Of a stretch of 64,000 nt of DNA, positions 34,610 to 44,868 are shown one piece after another. Position 1 is the first letter of the stretch; each line of letters opens with the position of its first letter. The notes under the pieces are model-generated. The model made no database searches. It had not been told where the DNA came from and saw only the letters and a program-made list of their open reading frames with translations. Source of the stretch: UBA1535 sp964371035 (GTDB lineage: Bacteria; Bacillota; Clostridia; Tissierellales; Sedimentibacteraceae); contig CAYJLG010000007.1 of the NCBI GenBank assembly GCA_964371035.1, forward strand, positions 1 to 64,000, in the 5' to 3' direction. Both the position numbers and the translations under genes were made by a program.

Positions 34610-37150
34610 TTATTTAGGTTGTTCTGCTTTTGAAAGTTCAGACAATAAAAATTCTGCAACTTTTTCCCCGCAACTACCATCCAAATTGGCTGCTATATCA
34701 GATATTTCACTCATTTGAGCCTCTTTAAGATATTCGAGTTTTCCATCTGCAAAATTACTAATAAAATCTTCAATACCCTGAAAGCAATCTTCATGTTTGC
34801 AAAAAGTCTGTGTTTCAGATCTTTTATGAAATCCCATCGTTTCACCATTTATATCAGAAAGTAATTGCTTATAATCTTGGTCATTTAGTTTTAAATCTAT
34901 CTCTATATATGTTTCTTTATCAATATTTATTTTATATAATTTACCTGTTTTAGAATCTTGCGCTAAAATGTATTGTTCATCTAATTTAACACCAAATTTG
35001 CAAGTAGGATAAATAAAAGAAAGTAGCTTGTTGTCATCTGACAAGTTATTGTTGAAAATTTCAGGTAATATCACTGTTGTTTCACTAGTATTTTTATTTA
35101 TTTTTAACATGCTGTTTGAAAATGCAGGCATTGTAACAATCCAATCTCCTACTACAAAGACTTGACCAAGTCCATGTTCACGATATTGCATATTATTATG
35201 TGTTATAAATTCTTTCGGTGGAGTAATTGTTTCTATAATGTTTGATGATTTATTCCACTTGATTATATTTCTTCCTGTTTCAGTAAGCCAAAAACAATCG
35301 CCATCGCTTACAAAAGATGAATATCCTCTGCTATTTCCAGCTTTATGAATTTTATAAGTTTCTGTATCCATATCAAATTCAATTAAACAATTTGTATAAG
35401 TGGCACATATCCACAGTTTATTTTCAACTACTTCACAATAACTCACATCTGCGTCAAAATGTGTCTTATTCCCCGTTGAGAGCAATTTTTCAATGCAATC
35501 TGAGTGTTTAGTCCATCTATCTGCTATAGTATCATAAATATAAATAATATTACTAAAATGTGGCAAATAAATTATCTTATGCTTATGATTAATTACACGA
35601 TATGCACCTATTTCTTTATTTTGCTTTTCAGAAATATTTTCAAATCTGCCATTAATTATATTATATTTAGTAAATACAGTTCCAACCAATGGTGAAAAAT
35701 ATAATTCATCATCTAATAAAGTCATCAAAGAACTCATACTCTCTCCATGTTCAGCAAAAGAAGCCATTCCTTCATATGAAATACTTGTAAGATTTTTATC
35801 GATAATAAATATTCCTCCGCAACTATCTGATGTAACATAATATTTATTATCTACTTCCAGCAACTGCAAAATAGAAATTTTACGCTCTATTTCTTTTCTT
35901 AAAACGTCTGTAAGTGCGTAATTAAAACAAAAAATAGGTTTATTTGCTACTGCAAATAAATTTTGCACCGAACTACCGTCATCTCCGATGTATCCATCAC
36001 TAAGCGCAATTGTATTAGTAATATCAGGTGTTTTATCCAATATGCCTATGTCATTTTGTACAAAGTATTGTACCAAAGCTCTATACATAGGCTTTAGATG
36101 TGGCCTCATTGAATCGATAGTAGAGTCAATAAGAGGGTGTGGACGCCAAATGACAGCAATATCACTTCGATTAGAAATATACTCAAAGAAAGCTTTTAGT
36201 TTGAAAATTAAAACTTCATTCCAATACAACAATGCTGCAATACTTGTATTTAGCATCAAACATTTTTTACCTTTAATCCTATTACCCCATAGTTGTGGTA
36301 CAACTCCACCTGTCTTACAAGTATTAATTACACGATCAAGTTTTGGAGAACCAAAAGGCAGTAGCTTATCATAGTATGATAAATCTTTCAAATTTTCTTT
36401 TGCTACATTCGATTGTATAACCATATAATCCATGTTATTATACACAGATAGATTTTTATGATTTTCTACTATATTGCTTGTCGTCACATAATAAGGTACA
36501 TATATGAGTTTTTCAACATATTTTTTTAGATTGTATGAAAAGTACTCTTCTTTAACTCGTGTAACCATATTAAATTCGTCATACGGATTGTGAGTAAATG
36601 CAAAATCCGGTTTGAATTTTTCTAATAAATAATTTTTGTAATCAATAATTTTAATGTTTATAGGAAATTTATGTCCATCATAATATTCAACCCATTGTTT
36701 TGTGCTTGCATTTTGTGTAAAATAAGGAATAGGTACAACATAGCAATCAAAATTATCATTTTTGCTCATAGCAATATATATACTCTCAAGGCTGTCCCAC
36801 ATTGATGCTTGATACGGAAAAAATACAACATGATAAACAATTTGAATTTCAAATATTTTTTGTTTAACTATATTGATAAGATTATTAGCTTTTACAATTT
36901 CAGGGTTCTCAATATTGTTTTTTTGTGATAATTTAAATAATTCTTCACAATACTCTTCTAAAATCAACACTACATTTGAATAATCTATTTTTTCTTGTTC
37001 AAGTATATTACCTATCATCACGGCTGATTGTTGACATAGCTCTAAATATGGTATTTTACTCTCAATATTGTTGTCCATGGCAATGTGTGCATGGATTTCT
37101 TGAATTGATTCAATTAAATCAATTATTTGTTTATTTATATATTTTCTCAT
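34610..37150 (-). CDS. CDP-glycerol glycerophosphotransferase-like protein fused to a beta-propeller-like half
   Basis: An 846-residue protein. The N-terminal half has motifs of teichoic-acid polymerase type GT-B enzymes: WRPHPLIDS near residue 337 and SDGYIGDDGSSVQNLFAV near residue 387, followed by NKPIFCF. Residues ~430-760 are repeated strand-rich blocks (DDELYFSPLV, NHKHKIIYLP, VENKLWICATY, VSDGDCFWLTE, VGDWIVTMPAF), as in a multi-blade propeller. No signal or membrane segment. It probably transfers glycerol phosphate from CDP-glycerol, while the propeller may bind the acceptor protein or glycan. Similar proteins occur in C. difficile flagellin modification loci. Confidence 0.72.
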   Translation of the reverse strand: MRKYINKQIIDLIESIQEIHAHIAMDNNIESKIPYLELCQQSAVMIGNILEQEKIDYSNVVLILEEYCEELFKLSQKNNIENPEIVKANNLINIVKQKIFEIQIVYHVVFFPYQASMWDSLESIYIAMSKNDNFDCYVVPIPYFTQNASTKQWVEYYDGHKFPINIKIIDYKNYLLEKFKPDFAFTHNPYDEFNMVTRVKEEYFSYNLKKYVEKLIYVPYYVTTSNIVENHKNLSVYNNMDYMVIQSNVAKENLKDLSYYDKLLPFGSPKLDRVINTCKTGGVVPQLWGNRIKGKKCLMLNTSIAALLYWNEVLIFKLKAFFEYISNRSDIAVIWRPHPLIDSTIDSMRPHLKPMYRALVQYFVQNDIGILDKTPDITNTIALSDGYIGDDGSSVQNLFAVANKPIFCFNYALTDVLRKEIERKISILQLLEVDNKYYVTSDSCGGIFIIDKNLTSISYEGMASFAEHGESMSSLMTLLDDELYFSPLVGTVFTKYNIINGRFENISEKQNKEIGAYRVINHKHKIIYLPHFSNIIYIYDTIADRWTKHSDCIEKLLSTGNKTHFDADVSYCEVVENKLWICATYTNCLIEFDMDTETYKIHKAGNSRGYSSFVSDGDCFWLTETGRNIIKWNKSSNIIETITPPKEFITHNNMQYREHGLGQVFVVGDWIVTMPAFSNSMLKINKNTSETTVILPEIFNNNLSDDNKLLSFIYPTCKFGVKLDEQYILAQDSKTGKLYKINIDKETYIEIDLKLNDQDYKQLLSDINGETMGFHKRSETQTFCKHEDCFQGIEDFISNFADGKLEYLKEAQMSEISDIAANLDGSCGEKVAEFLLSELSKAEQPK

Positions 37151-37170
37151 TTGCGTTTGCGCCCTTAGCT

Positions 37171-37911
37171 TTATTTTCTATAATCATGCTTAATCTCTAT
37201 AGCAAGATCTGGTTTATTTGTTATTATACCGTCTACACCCATATCGCAAAATCGTCTGATTTCGCTACCACTGTTTACCGTCCATATGTTTACGACTTGC
37301 CCCATGAATTGATGTTGTTTCAATTCATCTTCAGTACAAATGTAATGTACCGGATGCGCAAATTTAATACCATAGCCATCTAAATATCTATATGGTTGAT
37401 ATAGTCTATCAGTATATAAAAAAGCTATCTTTATATTTTGATTTATATGCTTTAACTTAATCATTGATTTATGATTAAATGATGAACATATCGTTTTTTC
37501 TATCAGGTTAAAATCGATCAGGTATTTATTAACAATATCCTCAAGCAACATATATTCGACAATGTTATTTTTCAGTTCAATATTGAACTGAAAATCAGTA
37601 TTTTTAAATTCCTCAAATACATCTGTAAGCAAAGGAATTTTCAAGTTCTTAAATTTGCTCATTGAAACCCCAAAATCTAACTCCCGCAATTCTCTGAGCG
37701 TATAATCTTTAACATATCCTTTTCCATTTGAAACCCTATCTATAGTTTCATCATGAACAACTACTGCTTGTCCATCTTTTGTAAGTTGTACATCAAGTTC
37801 TATCCCATCAGCTTTCATTTTATATGCAAATTTAAAAGCTTCCATAGTATTTTCAGGAGCATATTCACTTGCTCCTCGATGTGCATATATTAAAGTTTTA
37901 TATGATTTCAT
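37171..37911 (-). CDS. Glycerophosphodiester phosphodiesterase
   Basis: A 246-residue GDPD family TIM barrel: AHRGASEYAPENT, DGIELDVQLTKDG and VVVHDETIDR are the catalytic motifs; C-terminal NIWTVN and GVDGIITNKPD. Hydrolyses glycerophosphodiesters to glycerol-3-P. No signal peptide is visible, so it acts inside the cell. Here it may recycle glycerol-P or trim a glycerophosphate substituent. Confidence 0.9.
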   Translation of the reverse strand: MKSYKTLIYAHRGASEYAPENTMEAFKFAYKMKADGIELDVQLTKDGQAVVVHDETIDRVSNGKGYVKDYTLRELRELDFGVSMSKFKNLKIPLLTDVFEEFKNTDFQFNIELKNNIVEYMLLEDIVNKYLIDFNLIEKTICSSFNHKSMIKLKHINQNIKIAFLYTDRLYQPYRYLDGYGIKFAHPVHYICTEDELKQHQFMGQVVNIWTVNSGSEIRRFCDMGVDGIITNKPDLAIEIKHDYRK

Positions 37912-37923
37912 CATAACTCCCAT

Positions 37924-39120
37924 CTAATGAATTACGCAAAGACGTTCTACTTCTTCACACATAATATATTCTGTTACATTCATAGATTTTAATTGTATCT
38001 CTATTTCTTCATAATACCTATTGCAAATGATAACACATCTGTCTTCTGGTGCTATAGATAATATTTCTTGTGGGTTTTTAATAATTATATTATTCTTCAA
38101 ATCTCCCCATAAAGTATTATTATTATCAACTGCAAATATTGGTTCAAACTCTTTGCCAAACTCATTCATATATTCGTCAAACATTTTTCCCGCACCAAAT
38201 AAAATGATCTGTTTATCTCTATATTTTTCTAATGCTGACTTAAAATCAATTATATGTGAAAAATATTTCCCTATACTATATATATACTTAAGTAGTGCCG
38301 GTTTTAAAATGTTTGGCACAGTTATGAGTGATTTATATGGCTCAAAACTTAAAACACCTTTAAATCCTATGTGGCGTAACCCTAACATGAAACTGTTCCA
38401 ATCAGTTGTGCTTAAGCCATTATTAGTGCTACTAAACGAATATGGCAGTTGATGATCGTCATCAGCTCCGTTATTATCATGTATGTGCAACACTTTTAAA
38501 TGCTTTCCTAAAATTAATATTTCACTATATAGATTTTTTCGTAGTGCATTGGCATGTCCCACATCAAGGCAAGCACCTAATGCCTCTGTAGACAATTCAC
38601 TATTCACATATTGTATCATCTTAACTACATCAGTGGCAGTAGAGCAAATTCCTTCGATAATTCTATTATTAAATCTATTTATTAGATTTTCAATACATAT
38701 CATGACACCATATTTGACAGAAAGCTTGCCTAATTCCAAAAAATAAAGTCGGTTCAAATCAATAGTTTCTTCGTAATTTAATGGATATGTTACTTGAATA
38801 GGATGTACTACAAGAAATGGTGAACCTAATATTTTGCATACTTTTAAGCTATTTTCATATTGCATCAGCACTGTTTTTAAGTCATTAGGAAATTTCATAT
38901 TAGAAAACCGAGGTGCATGCACTTGCGAAAATTCAAGTCCATGTTTATCAGCAAGCTGTCTATGTTCTGTATATACGCTTAAATCTTCTATTATTGCTAA
39001 ATCTGACCAAGTTATATTATAATCGATGCATATTATTCCAGATTCCTTAAGTATGATATACCCATTTTCTTTATTGTTTTCGTTGATTATTCCTTTTGAT
39101 TGTATTCCTATTTTCTGCAT
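37924..39120 (-). CDS. Sugar isomerase/epimerase-like TIM barrel with C-terminal Rossmann-like module
   Basis: A 398-residue protein. The N-terminal ~280 residues match the xylose-isomerase-like (AP endonuclease 2) barrel: ACLDVGHANAL, HIHDNNGADDDHQLP and GVLSFEPY carry the likely metal ligands. The C-terminal ~110 residues are the locus module (IILFGAGKMFDEYM, FAVDNNNTLWG, VIICN). Acts on an unidentified sugar or polyol. I start at the ATG at 39120 for its better ribosome spacing. Confidence 0.77.
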   Translation of the reverse strand: MQKIGIQSKGIINENNKENGYIILKESGIICIDYNITWSDLAIIEDLSVYTEHRQLADKHGLEFSQVHAPRFSNMKFPNDLKTVLMQYENSLKVCKILGSPFLVVHPIQVTYPLNYEETIDLNRLYFLELGKLSVKYGVMICIENLINRFNNRIIEGICSTATDVVKMIQYVNSELSTEALGACLDVGHANALRKNLYSEILILGKHLKVLHIHDNNGADDDHQLPYSFSSTNNGLSTTDWNSFMLGLRHIGFKGVLSFEPYKSLITVPNILKPALLKYIYSIGKYFSHIIDFKSALEKYRDKQIILFGAGKMFDEYMNEFGKEFEPIFAVDNNNTLWGDLKNNIIIKNPQEILSIAPEDRCVIICNRYYEEIEIQLKSMNVTEYIMCEEVERLCVIH

Positions 39121-39157
39121 TTTATCCATCCTTAAAACTAAAAGTTTTTTGATACCA

Positions 39158-40459
39158 CTATATCATTTCATAAATTGAATGTATTTTTGAAAACCCTAAT
39201 TTTCTTGCAGTATTATCCATTTCAACAGCATTAATTCCTTTAGATGCTATTATTATAGGCGTATCCTTTTCCGTTTGCGCCAATGCAGATATTTCCTCAA
39301 GTTTTATCCCGTTAAAATTTGCTCTTTTATCTTTGTTTTCAGTAACAGCATAATATTTCACTTGATTTAAACAACCGAGCACTCCAATACTGTCAAATAA
39401 TACTGTTCCTAAAATTCCAGCACCAAAGACAATTATTTCTTTATTGCTATGTAAAAGGTTTCTTAGTTTTTTGTTAGAAGAACACTGCTTTTCTTTTATA
39501 TATTTTTTATCTTCTATAAACTTTTCTGTATCATTTATAAGTAATTCTATTTCAAGGGAATATGCAAGCAAATTTTTTTCTTTAATGTAGTTTTTAATTA
39601 AAAATGCCATTTCTTCGAAAAGCGAAATATCTATTCTATAAAATTGTGCAAGATTAACATCTACACAATGAAGCGACAACAAAGAATCTGTCTTTGAAGC
39701 AATCAAATTTTTATTAAATAAAAAGTCGTATACAAAATTATATTCGTTTAATACATCATATAGCTTTTGTTTATTGTGTACTGATGACAATGGATTAGTT
39801 CTGCGATAACAATACAATTTATCATTGAGCAACATACATCTTTTGGCAACAATCATTGTAATAAAATTAAACGCCGTATCTTGATAAGAAGCTCCAGGAG
39901 ATTCATTGAATCTAATATCATTTTTTTTGATAAAATCTTTTTTATACAAACCACACCAAATCGCCCTATTACTTTCGTACTTAGAAATATTTCCTATTTG
40001 TAATTCATTCAAATTAATAACTTGGTCATAAATATGCAAATCTTTAAAAGGGCTATATGGTCGCATATCATAACCATCACAGGTACAATCATATACATAG
40101 TTATATTCCGATTTTACAAAATCAAGATCATGATTGAAAGCTTTGTCATAAAGGATTTCGTACATGTTTTCGACAATAAAATCATCGCTTTCAACTATGC
40201 CAATATAATCAGCAGTTGCATTGTCGAAGCCAATATTCATAGTATGACCATATCCACTATTTTTTTTATTTATTACCTTTATCCGACTGTCCAAATTAGC
40301 ATATTTTTCTAAAATTTGTTGACTGCCATCAGTGGAACCATCATTTACACAAATTATTTCTATATTTTTTAAAGTTTGATTAATTACACTATTTAAACAT
40401 TGAGAAAGATAATTTTCAACATTATAAACTGGTATTATAATACTAACAAATGGTTTCAT
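39158..40459 (-). CDS. Family 2 glycosyltransferase with C-terminal Rossmann-like module
   Basis: A 433-residue protein. GT-A motifs: VSIIIPVYNVENYLSQCLNS region, NDGSTDGS, and the metal motif VESDDF. The last ~110 residues are the module (IIVFGAGILGTVLFD, YAVTENKDKRANF). No membrane segment. Start at the ATG at 40459, whose ribosome site GAGG lies in the end of the upstream GT4 gene (overlapping stop), so the two are coupled. Probable rhamnosyl-, galactosyl- or similar transferase. Confidence 0.85.
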   Translation of the reverse strand: MKPFVSIIIPVYNVENYLSQCLNSVINQTLKNIEIICVNDGSTDGSQQILEKYANLDSRIKVINKKNSGYGHTMNIGFDNATADYIGIVESDDFIVENMYEILYDKAFNHDLDFVKSEYNYVYDCTCDGYDMRPYSPFKDLHIYDQVINLNELQIGNISKYESNRAIWCGLYKKDFIKKNDIRFNESPGASYQDTAFNFITMIVAKRCMLLNDKLYCYRRTNPLSSVHNKQKLYDVLNEYNFVYDFLFNKNLIASKTDSLLSLHCVDVNLAQFYRIDISLFEEMAFLIKNYIKEKNLLAYSLEIELLINDTEKFIEDKKYIKEKQCSSNKKLRNLLHSNKEIIVFGAGILGTVLFDSIGVLGCLNQVKYYAVTENKDKRANFNGIKLEEISALAQTEKDTPIIIASKGINAVEMDNTARKLGFSKIHSIYEMI

Positions 40460-40461
40460 TT

Positions 40462-41865
40462 TCATACCTCATTATCATTAATTTTAAAAATTTCTTTTAT
40501 TCTTTTTTCAAATACTTCCATAGTAAAATATCTTAAATAAGTCTTTCTTGCATTTTTTCTTATTTCATCTAGTTTATCATGATTATTTATTACCCAACTA
40601 ATTTTATCTCTCAAGGTATTAAAATCTTCTGGATTATCGTATTTAAACCCGTTAACTCCATCTTCAATATAATCAGCCATGCCAATATTCGATGAAACAA
40701 TACATATTTTACTAAACATCAAACCTTCCACAATTACTGTAGGCATAGGCTCATCTCTTGAACAGCAAATCAGCACATCGAGTTTGCCGTATATTTGTTC
40801 AATATTCTCTGGAGAAATAAGCCCACTCAATTTAACATTATCACTTAAGTATGATTTAATTATTTCTTTAAATTCGCTATTGTTAGCTTCGCCGATCATA
40901 TGAACTTCAATTTTATTGTAATCTTTCTTGTTTAAATTTTCAATCGCTTTCAGAAGTATATCTTGACCTTTTCGTTTGCAAATTGTACCGACTATGCCTA
41001 GTACTATTTTACTATTTCTACCATGCTTTTCCTTGTACGCTTTATCCGGAATGCCAAAATGCATTACATCAATTTGATAATGTGCTAAATATTTATTGAA
41101 TATTTGTTTCGCATAATTGCTTACAGCCAACACTTTTACACTATTATTTAATTCTGCTTGCAAAAAATTAATTTCTTCTTCCATGTAATGGGACTCAGCT
41201 TCATGAATCCACCAATACATTTTTATTCCAACCGTGATTTGTCTTATAAAAATATGCGTTAACAAATTATTTGCAATCCCAAATCGCGCATTTAAAAGAA
41301 TATTAGATGCTAAGCCACTCAAATTTGCGTTGTTTTCAATTATAATAGGTATACTATAATTGTGCAATTCTGCTCTCAGTGGACCATCCAGATAAGATAT
41401 TACTATAGGATAAAAATTAAGTTTTTTAAGTATTTTAGCTAAATACAAAGCAACTATAGGACTTCCAGTGATTGATAAATCATAGAAAAACAATGCAATC
41501 ATGTTATCGCCATATTTTTTTGATGACACACAATCTTTTATACTATTAAGATTTCGAGTATATACATCATCAATTAAATGGATGTTATCATAGGTTAATA
41601 TTTTTGTCTCAGGCACACTTAACGACATTAGCTGGCTTTTCATATCGTCAATGAAATTAGACATAATAATTACGTAGTCAAATTCTATTTTCATGATCAT
41701 ATCGGGGTGTACCACTTGTTTACCGTCAACGTACGTTCCAATTTTATCTATATTATTATCAAAAATGGCAACAATGTTAATGTTACTATTTATTTCCAAC
41801 ATCTTTTTTTTTCTTTCATATATTTTACCCGTACCAAACACTATTATATTCCTACCATTTTTCAT
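40462..41865 (-). CDS. Family 4 glycosyltransferase with N-terminal Rossmann-like module
   Basis: A 467-residue protein. The first ~100 residues are the module (IIVFGTGKIYERKKK, FDNNIDKIG). The rest is a GT4-type GT-B: GIVGTICKRKGQDILLKAI, IGEAN, SRDEPMPTVIVEGL (nucleotide-sugar binding with the E..E pattern) and NGFKYD. A close paralogue lies at 43369-44769. Cytoplasmic; donor and acceptor unknown. Confidence 0.85.
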   Translation of the reverse strand: MKNGRNIIVFGTGKIYERKKKMLEINSNINIVAIFDNNIDKIGTYVDGKQVVHPDMIMKIEFDYVIIMSNFIDDMKSQLMSLSVPETKILTYDNIHLIDDVYTRNLNSIKDCVSSKKYGDNMIALFFYDLSITGSPIVALYLAKILKKLNFYPIVISYLDGPLRAELHNYSIPIIIENNANLSGLASNILLNARFGIANNLLTHIFIRQITVGIKMYWWIHEAESHYMEEEINFLQAELNNSVKVLAVSNYAKQIFNKYLAHYQIDVMHFGIPDKAYKEKHGRNSKIVLGIVGTICKRKGQDILLKAIENLNKKDYNKIEVHMIGEANNSEFKEIIKSYLSDNVKLSGLISPENIEQIYGKLDVLICCSRDEPMPTVIVEGLMFSKICIVSSNIGMADYIEDGVNGFKYDNPEDFNTLRDKISWVINNHDKLDEIRKNARKTYLRYFTMEVFEKRIKEIFKINDNEV

Positions 41866-41999
41866 TATAAAAAATCCTTTCTGTGGAATATTGCTACTAC
41901 TATTATCTTGCCAAGCATATCATAATTCTCCAATAATTTCGCAAATTGAAACAGTAGTACAATTAATTCATTTTATATAAACAAATATATAGTCTATTT

Positions 42000-43160
42000 T
42001 TATAATATAAACAATACGTTTTCATTTTGCTTTAAATTATTCTTAACTGCCATAGTATTATCATATCCTAATAGCACTATAACTCCAACACCTTTTTCAT
42101 TAAATTTAATATCTTTAGATTCAAATACAGGATATTTTTTATGCATTTCACAGTTTTTCATACCATCTGAAACAATAAACCCGCTAAATGCAATTTGATT
42201 CATTAATGTCAATCTTATTATATAATCCCCTATTCTTTCCTCAATGAAACCCATTCCATAAATATATATTTTTTCTGATTTATATATGTGTTTAATCAAT
42301 TTCTCATGTGTAATATGAGGCTTTCCTTTTACTGGGAGAATTCTTTCATATCTGCTATTCCAAATCTCTTCTTCACTAACATTTATCCCATATAAACGAT
42401 TTAATGTCTGAAATATCATATTCATATCATAATTATATTTTTTTTGTATAATTTGTAGTGCTCTTAAATGAATTTCTGGCTTAAACCATCTTGTACTAAA
42501 CATTTTTTTCTTTAATATAGGACTTCCATATTCTTCTATGGCACTATCTGAATTTAAATATATAGAACAGCTATCTTTTATCATAACAGCACCTGATAAA
42601 AATCCTCTTTCGTGTAAGTACTGTGTTAATCCTACTTCATAATATATGCACGCATGAGAAAAAGCAGATATATTAAATGGTAAAACATTCTTAAAGAAAT
42701 ATTCAAGTTCTCTTCCTTTGACAATTTTATTGCGAAACACCAAGAAATAAGAATGTACATGACTCATAAATCCAGATTCTTCATAGTTAATCCCCCAATA
42801 ATCGCATTCTTTTTTCTTCATGTTTTCAAATATATCTACAAATGGTATAAATGGCCCAAAAAAAGTGTCATTACAAAAAATTACTTCATCATACTTTTGT
42901 AATTCTCCTTCAGCCATATGATTAAGTATTATCTCTCTATAAGCTCCCGCATCAAATCCCTTATTTTCACGCATAACAACTTTATTTGACTCTTCTGTTA
43001 ATTTTAACAGATATTGTTCTTGCACATTTCCATTTATTACAACATAAATATAATTTGACACAGTCTTTAATTCTTTAATTAGAAAAAATACGTATTCATC
43101 AAATATTCCATCTTTGTCATATAACACAACTATCACGCATCTATTTATTATCTTATTCAT
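42000..43160 (-). CDS. RgpF-like rhamnan synthesis protein with C-terminal Rossmann-like module (copy 1)
   Basis: A 386-residue protein. RgpF (rhamnan synthesis F) motifs: VVLYDKDGIFDEYVFFLIKEL, GFDAGAYREI, FCNDTFFGPF and ECDYWGI. The last ~100 residues are the module (IYIYGMGFIEERI, GFIVSDG). One of three paralogues here. RgpF-like proteins act in rhamnose-glucose polymer assembly and are usually treated as glycosyltransferases. Start at the ATG at 43160 (AAAGG site). The 134 bases downstream and 202 bases upstream hold no evident gene. Confidence 0.85.
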   Translation of the reverse strand: MNKIINRCVIVVLYDKDGIFDEYVFFLIKELKTVSNYIYVVINGNVQEQYLLKLTEESNKVVMRENKGFDAGAYREIILNHMAEGELQKYDEVIFCNDTFFGPFIPFVDIFENMKKKECDYWGINYEESGFMSHVHSYFLVFRNKIVKGRELEYFFKNVLPFNISAFSHACIYYEVGLTQYLHERGFLSGAVMIKDSCSIYLNSDSAIEEYGSPILKKKMFSTRWFKPEIHLRALQIIQKKYNYDMNMIFQTLNRLYGINVSEEEIWNSRYERILPVKGKPHITHEKLIKHIYKSEKIYIYGMGFIEERIGDYIIRLTLMNQIAFSGFIVSDGMKNCEMHKKYPVFESKDIKFNEKGVGVIVLLGYDNTMAVKNNLKQNENVLFIL

Positions 43161-43368
43161 TTCCACACCTTTTCTATTGCTAATACAAGTTAACTTAGTT
43201 TTTTTACTTATGAAGTTCGATTAACCATATGCAAACCCAATTGGTACTATATAGTAAAGCTACTGTAGTCAGTCCATCTTTTTAAACCATCGCTGATCTA
43301 TAAATATCCATATTAAATATATATAAAGAAATTATAATAAGTACAATGTTATTGTTATCATAACTTCC

Positions 43369-44769
43369 TTATAAAGATTTTCCCAATATATTAGCTATTT
43401 TTTTTTCAAAAATTTCCATTTTAAACGTATCTAAATAAGTTTTACGTGCTTCTTTGCCCATCTGTTTCAATTTATCTTTGTTGTCGATGCACCACATAAT
43501 GTTTTTAGATAATTGCTCTGAAGAATCATTTTCAAATATTAATCCATTTTGTTTGTGTGAAATATACCTACACACTCCCGCTTTGTTTGAGACAATAGAT
43601 ATTTTGCTATGCATCATTCCTTCTATAACTACTGCTGACATAGATTCTTCACGTGAAGGGCAAATGATAACATCTGTCTGTGAATATATTTCAACAAGTT
43701 CTATCGGTGAAATTTCTTTTTTATGTTCTATTATTCCTTCACTCAATGCTTTTTCAAAATTATCTCTGAAATCTTCTTCTTGCATATTAGGATTATAACA
43801 ACCTATGATATTGATTTTAATATCTATATCCCCATAAATGCGGTGAATAGTTCTTATAGCTTTAATAAGTATATCTTGACCTTTTTGATAATGAACTGTG
43901 CCTATACATGAAAAAATTAAAGTGCGCGAATTAAAACTGCATTTATTTGCTATCGCTACATCTGGTATTCCAAACGGCAATAATTTTACTGTTTTATTTT
44001 TAAATTTTTTAAAAAATGCCAATCTCGCTATTTCGCTAACTGCATAAACATTAACATTTTCAATATCTTTTTCCAAACGACATGGCAAGTACAGTTTCTC
44101 ATATATCGTGCTCGCTTCGTGAAGCCACCAAATTACATTATTATTCAATTTGGAAAACTTAGGAATAAAACTACCAACTTCCGCAGTATTAAAAATAATA
44201 TATTCAGAGTCTATTGCTAATTGTTTAATAATTTCACAGTTAAGACTTAATAGCGATTCTATAAGTATAGGTACACCATCGCTAATAATTTGTTTTCGTA
44301 ATTCTCCATCACGCATGGAAAAAAAGTATGGGATATATCCTATTTTTTTCAAAGTACGTGCCAAATAAAACAATACTATAGGTGCACCAGTATTAGATAA
44401 TTCATTTGAAATCAAGAGTATTTTTTTTCCAAGGTTTAATTGCTGATCAAAAAAATTTTCATTAAAAAGCGAGTATGATGCAACATAATCTAACCTATTT
44501 TCAATCTCAAGGTAATGAATCACTTTACTTCTATCAATCCCAATTTTTTCAAGTTGAGCGATCATATTGTCAAAATATATACTCATTATTACTATATAGT
44601 CATATTTGTACTTAATAATATCATTTGGACTAATTATCTCAACTCCGCCGATATTAGATCCTTGTTTTTCCTTAGCATTATCAACAAATGCAATTATACA
44701 GTTGCTATTAAGCAAATGTTTATTACTTTCGTATTTTTTCCCTGTTCCAAAAACTATTACTCTATTCAT
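43369..44769 (-). CDS. Family 4 glycosyltransferase with N-terminal Rossmann-like module (paralogue)
   Basis: A 466-residue protein of the same layout as the gene at 40462: module first (VIVFGTGKKYESNKH, FVDNAKEKQG), then GT-B with FSCIGTVHYQKGQDILIKA, SREESMSAVVIEGM and NGLIFEN. GAGG lies 6 bases before the ATG at 44769. The pairing of GT4 and RgpF genes here (RgpF-GT4-RgpF) suggests local duplication. Confidence 0.85.
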   Translation of the reverse strand: MNRVIVFGTGKKYESNKHLLNSNCIIAFVDNAKEKQGSNIGGVEIISPNDIIKYKYDYIVIMSIYFDNMIAQLEKIGIDRSKVIHYLEIENRLDYVASYSLFNENFFDQQLNLGKKILLISNELSNTGAPIVLFYLARTLKKIGYIPYFFSMRDGELRKQIISDGVPILIESLLSLNCEIIKQLAIDSEYIIFNTAEVGSFIPKFSKLNNNVIWWLHEASTIYEKLYLPCRLEKDIENVNVYAVSEIARLAFFKKFKNKTVKLLPFGIPDVAIANKCSFNSRTLIFSCIGTVHYQKGQDILIKAIRTIHRIYGDIDIKINIIGCYNPNMQEEDFRDNFEKALSEGIIEHKKEISPIELVEIYSQTDVIICPSREESMSAVVIEGMMHSKISIVSNKAGVCRYISHKQNGLIFENDSSEQLSKNIMWCIDNKDKLKQMGKEARKTYLDTFKMEIFEKKIANILGKSL

Positions 44770-44868
44770 ATTATACCTCAAGAAGTCATGTTTTAAGGTG
44801 CCAATTTTTTCCTCTATAATCTTTATATTTAACTACCGTTATTAATTTTTTCACTCAATAAATTATGC

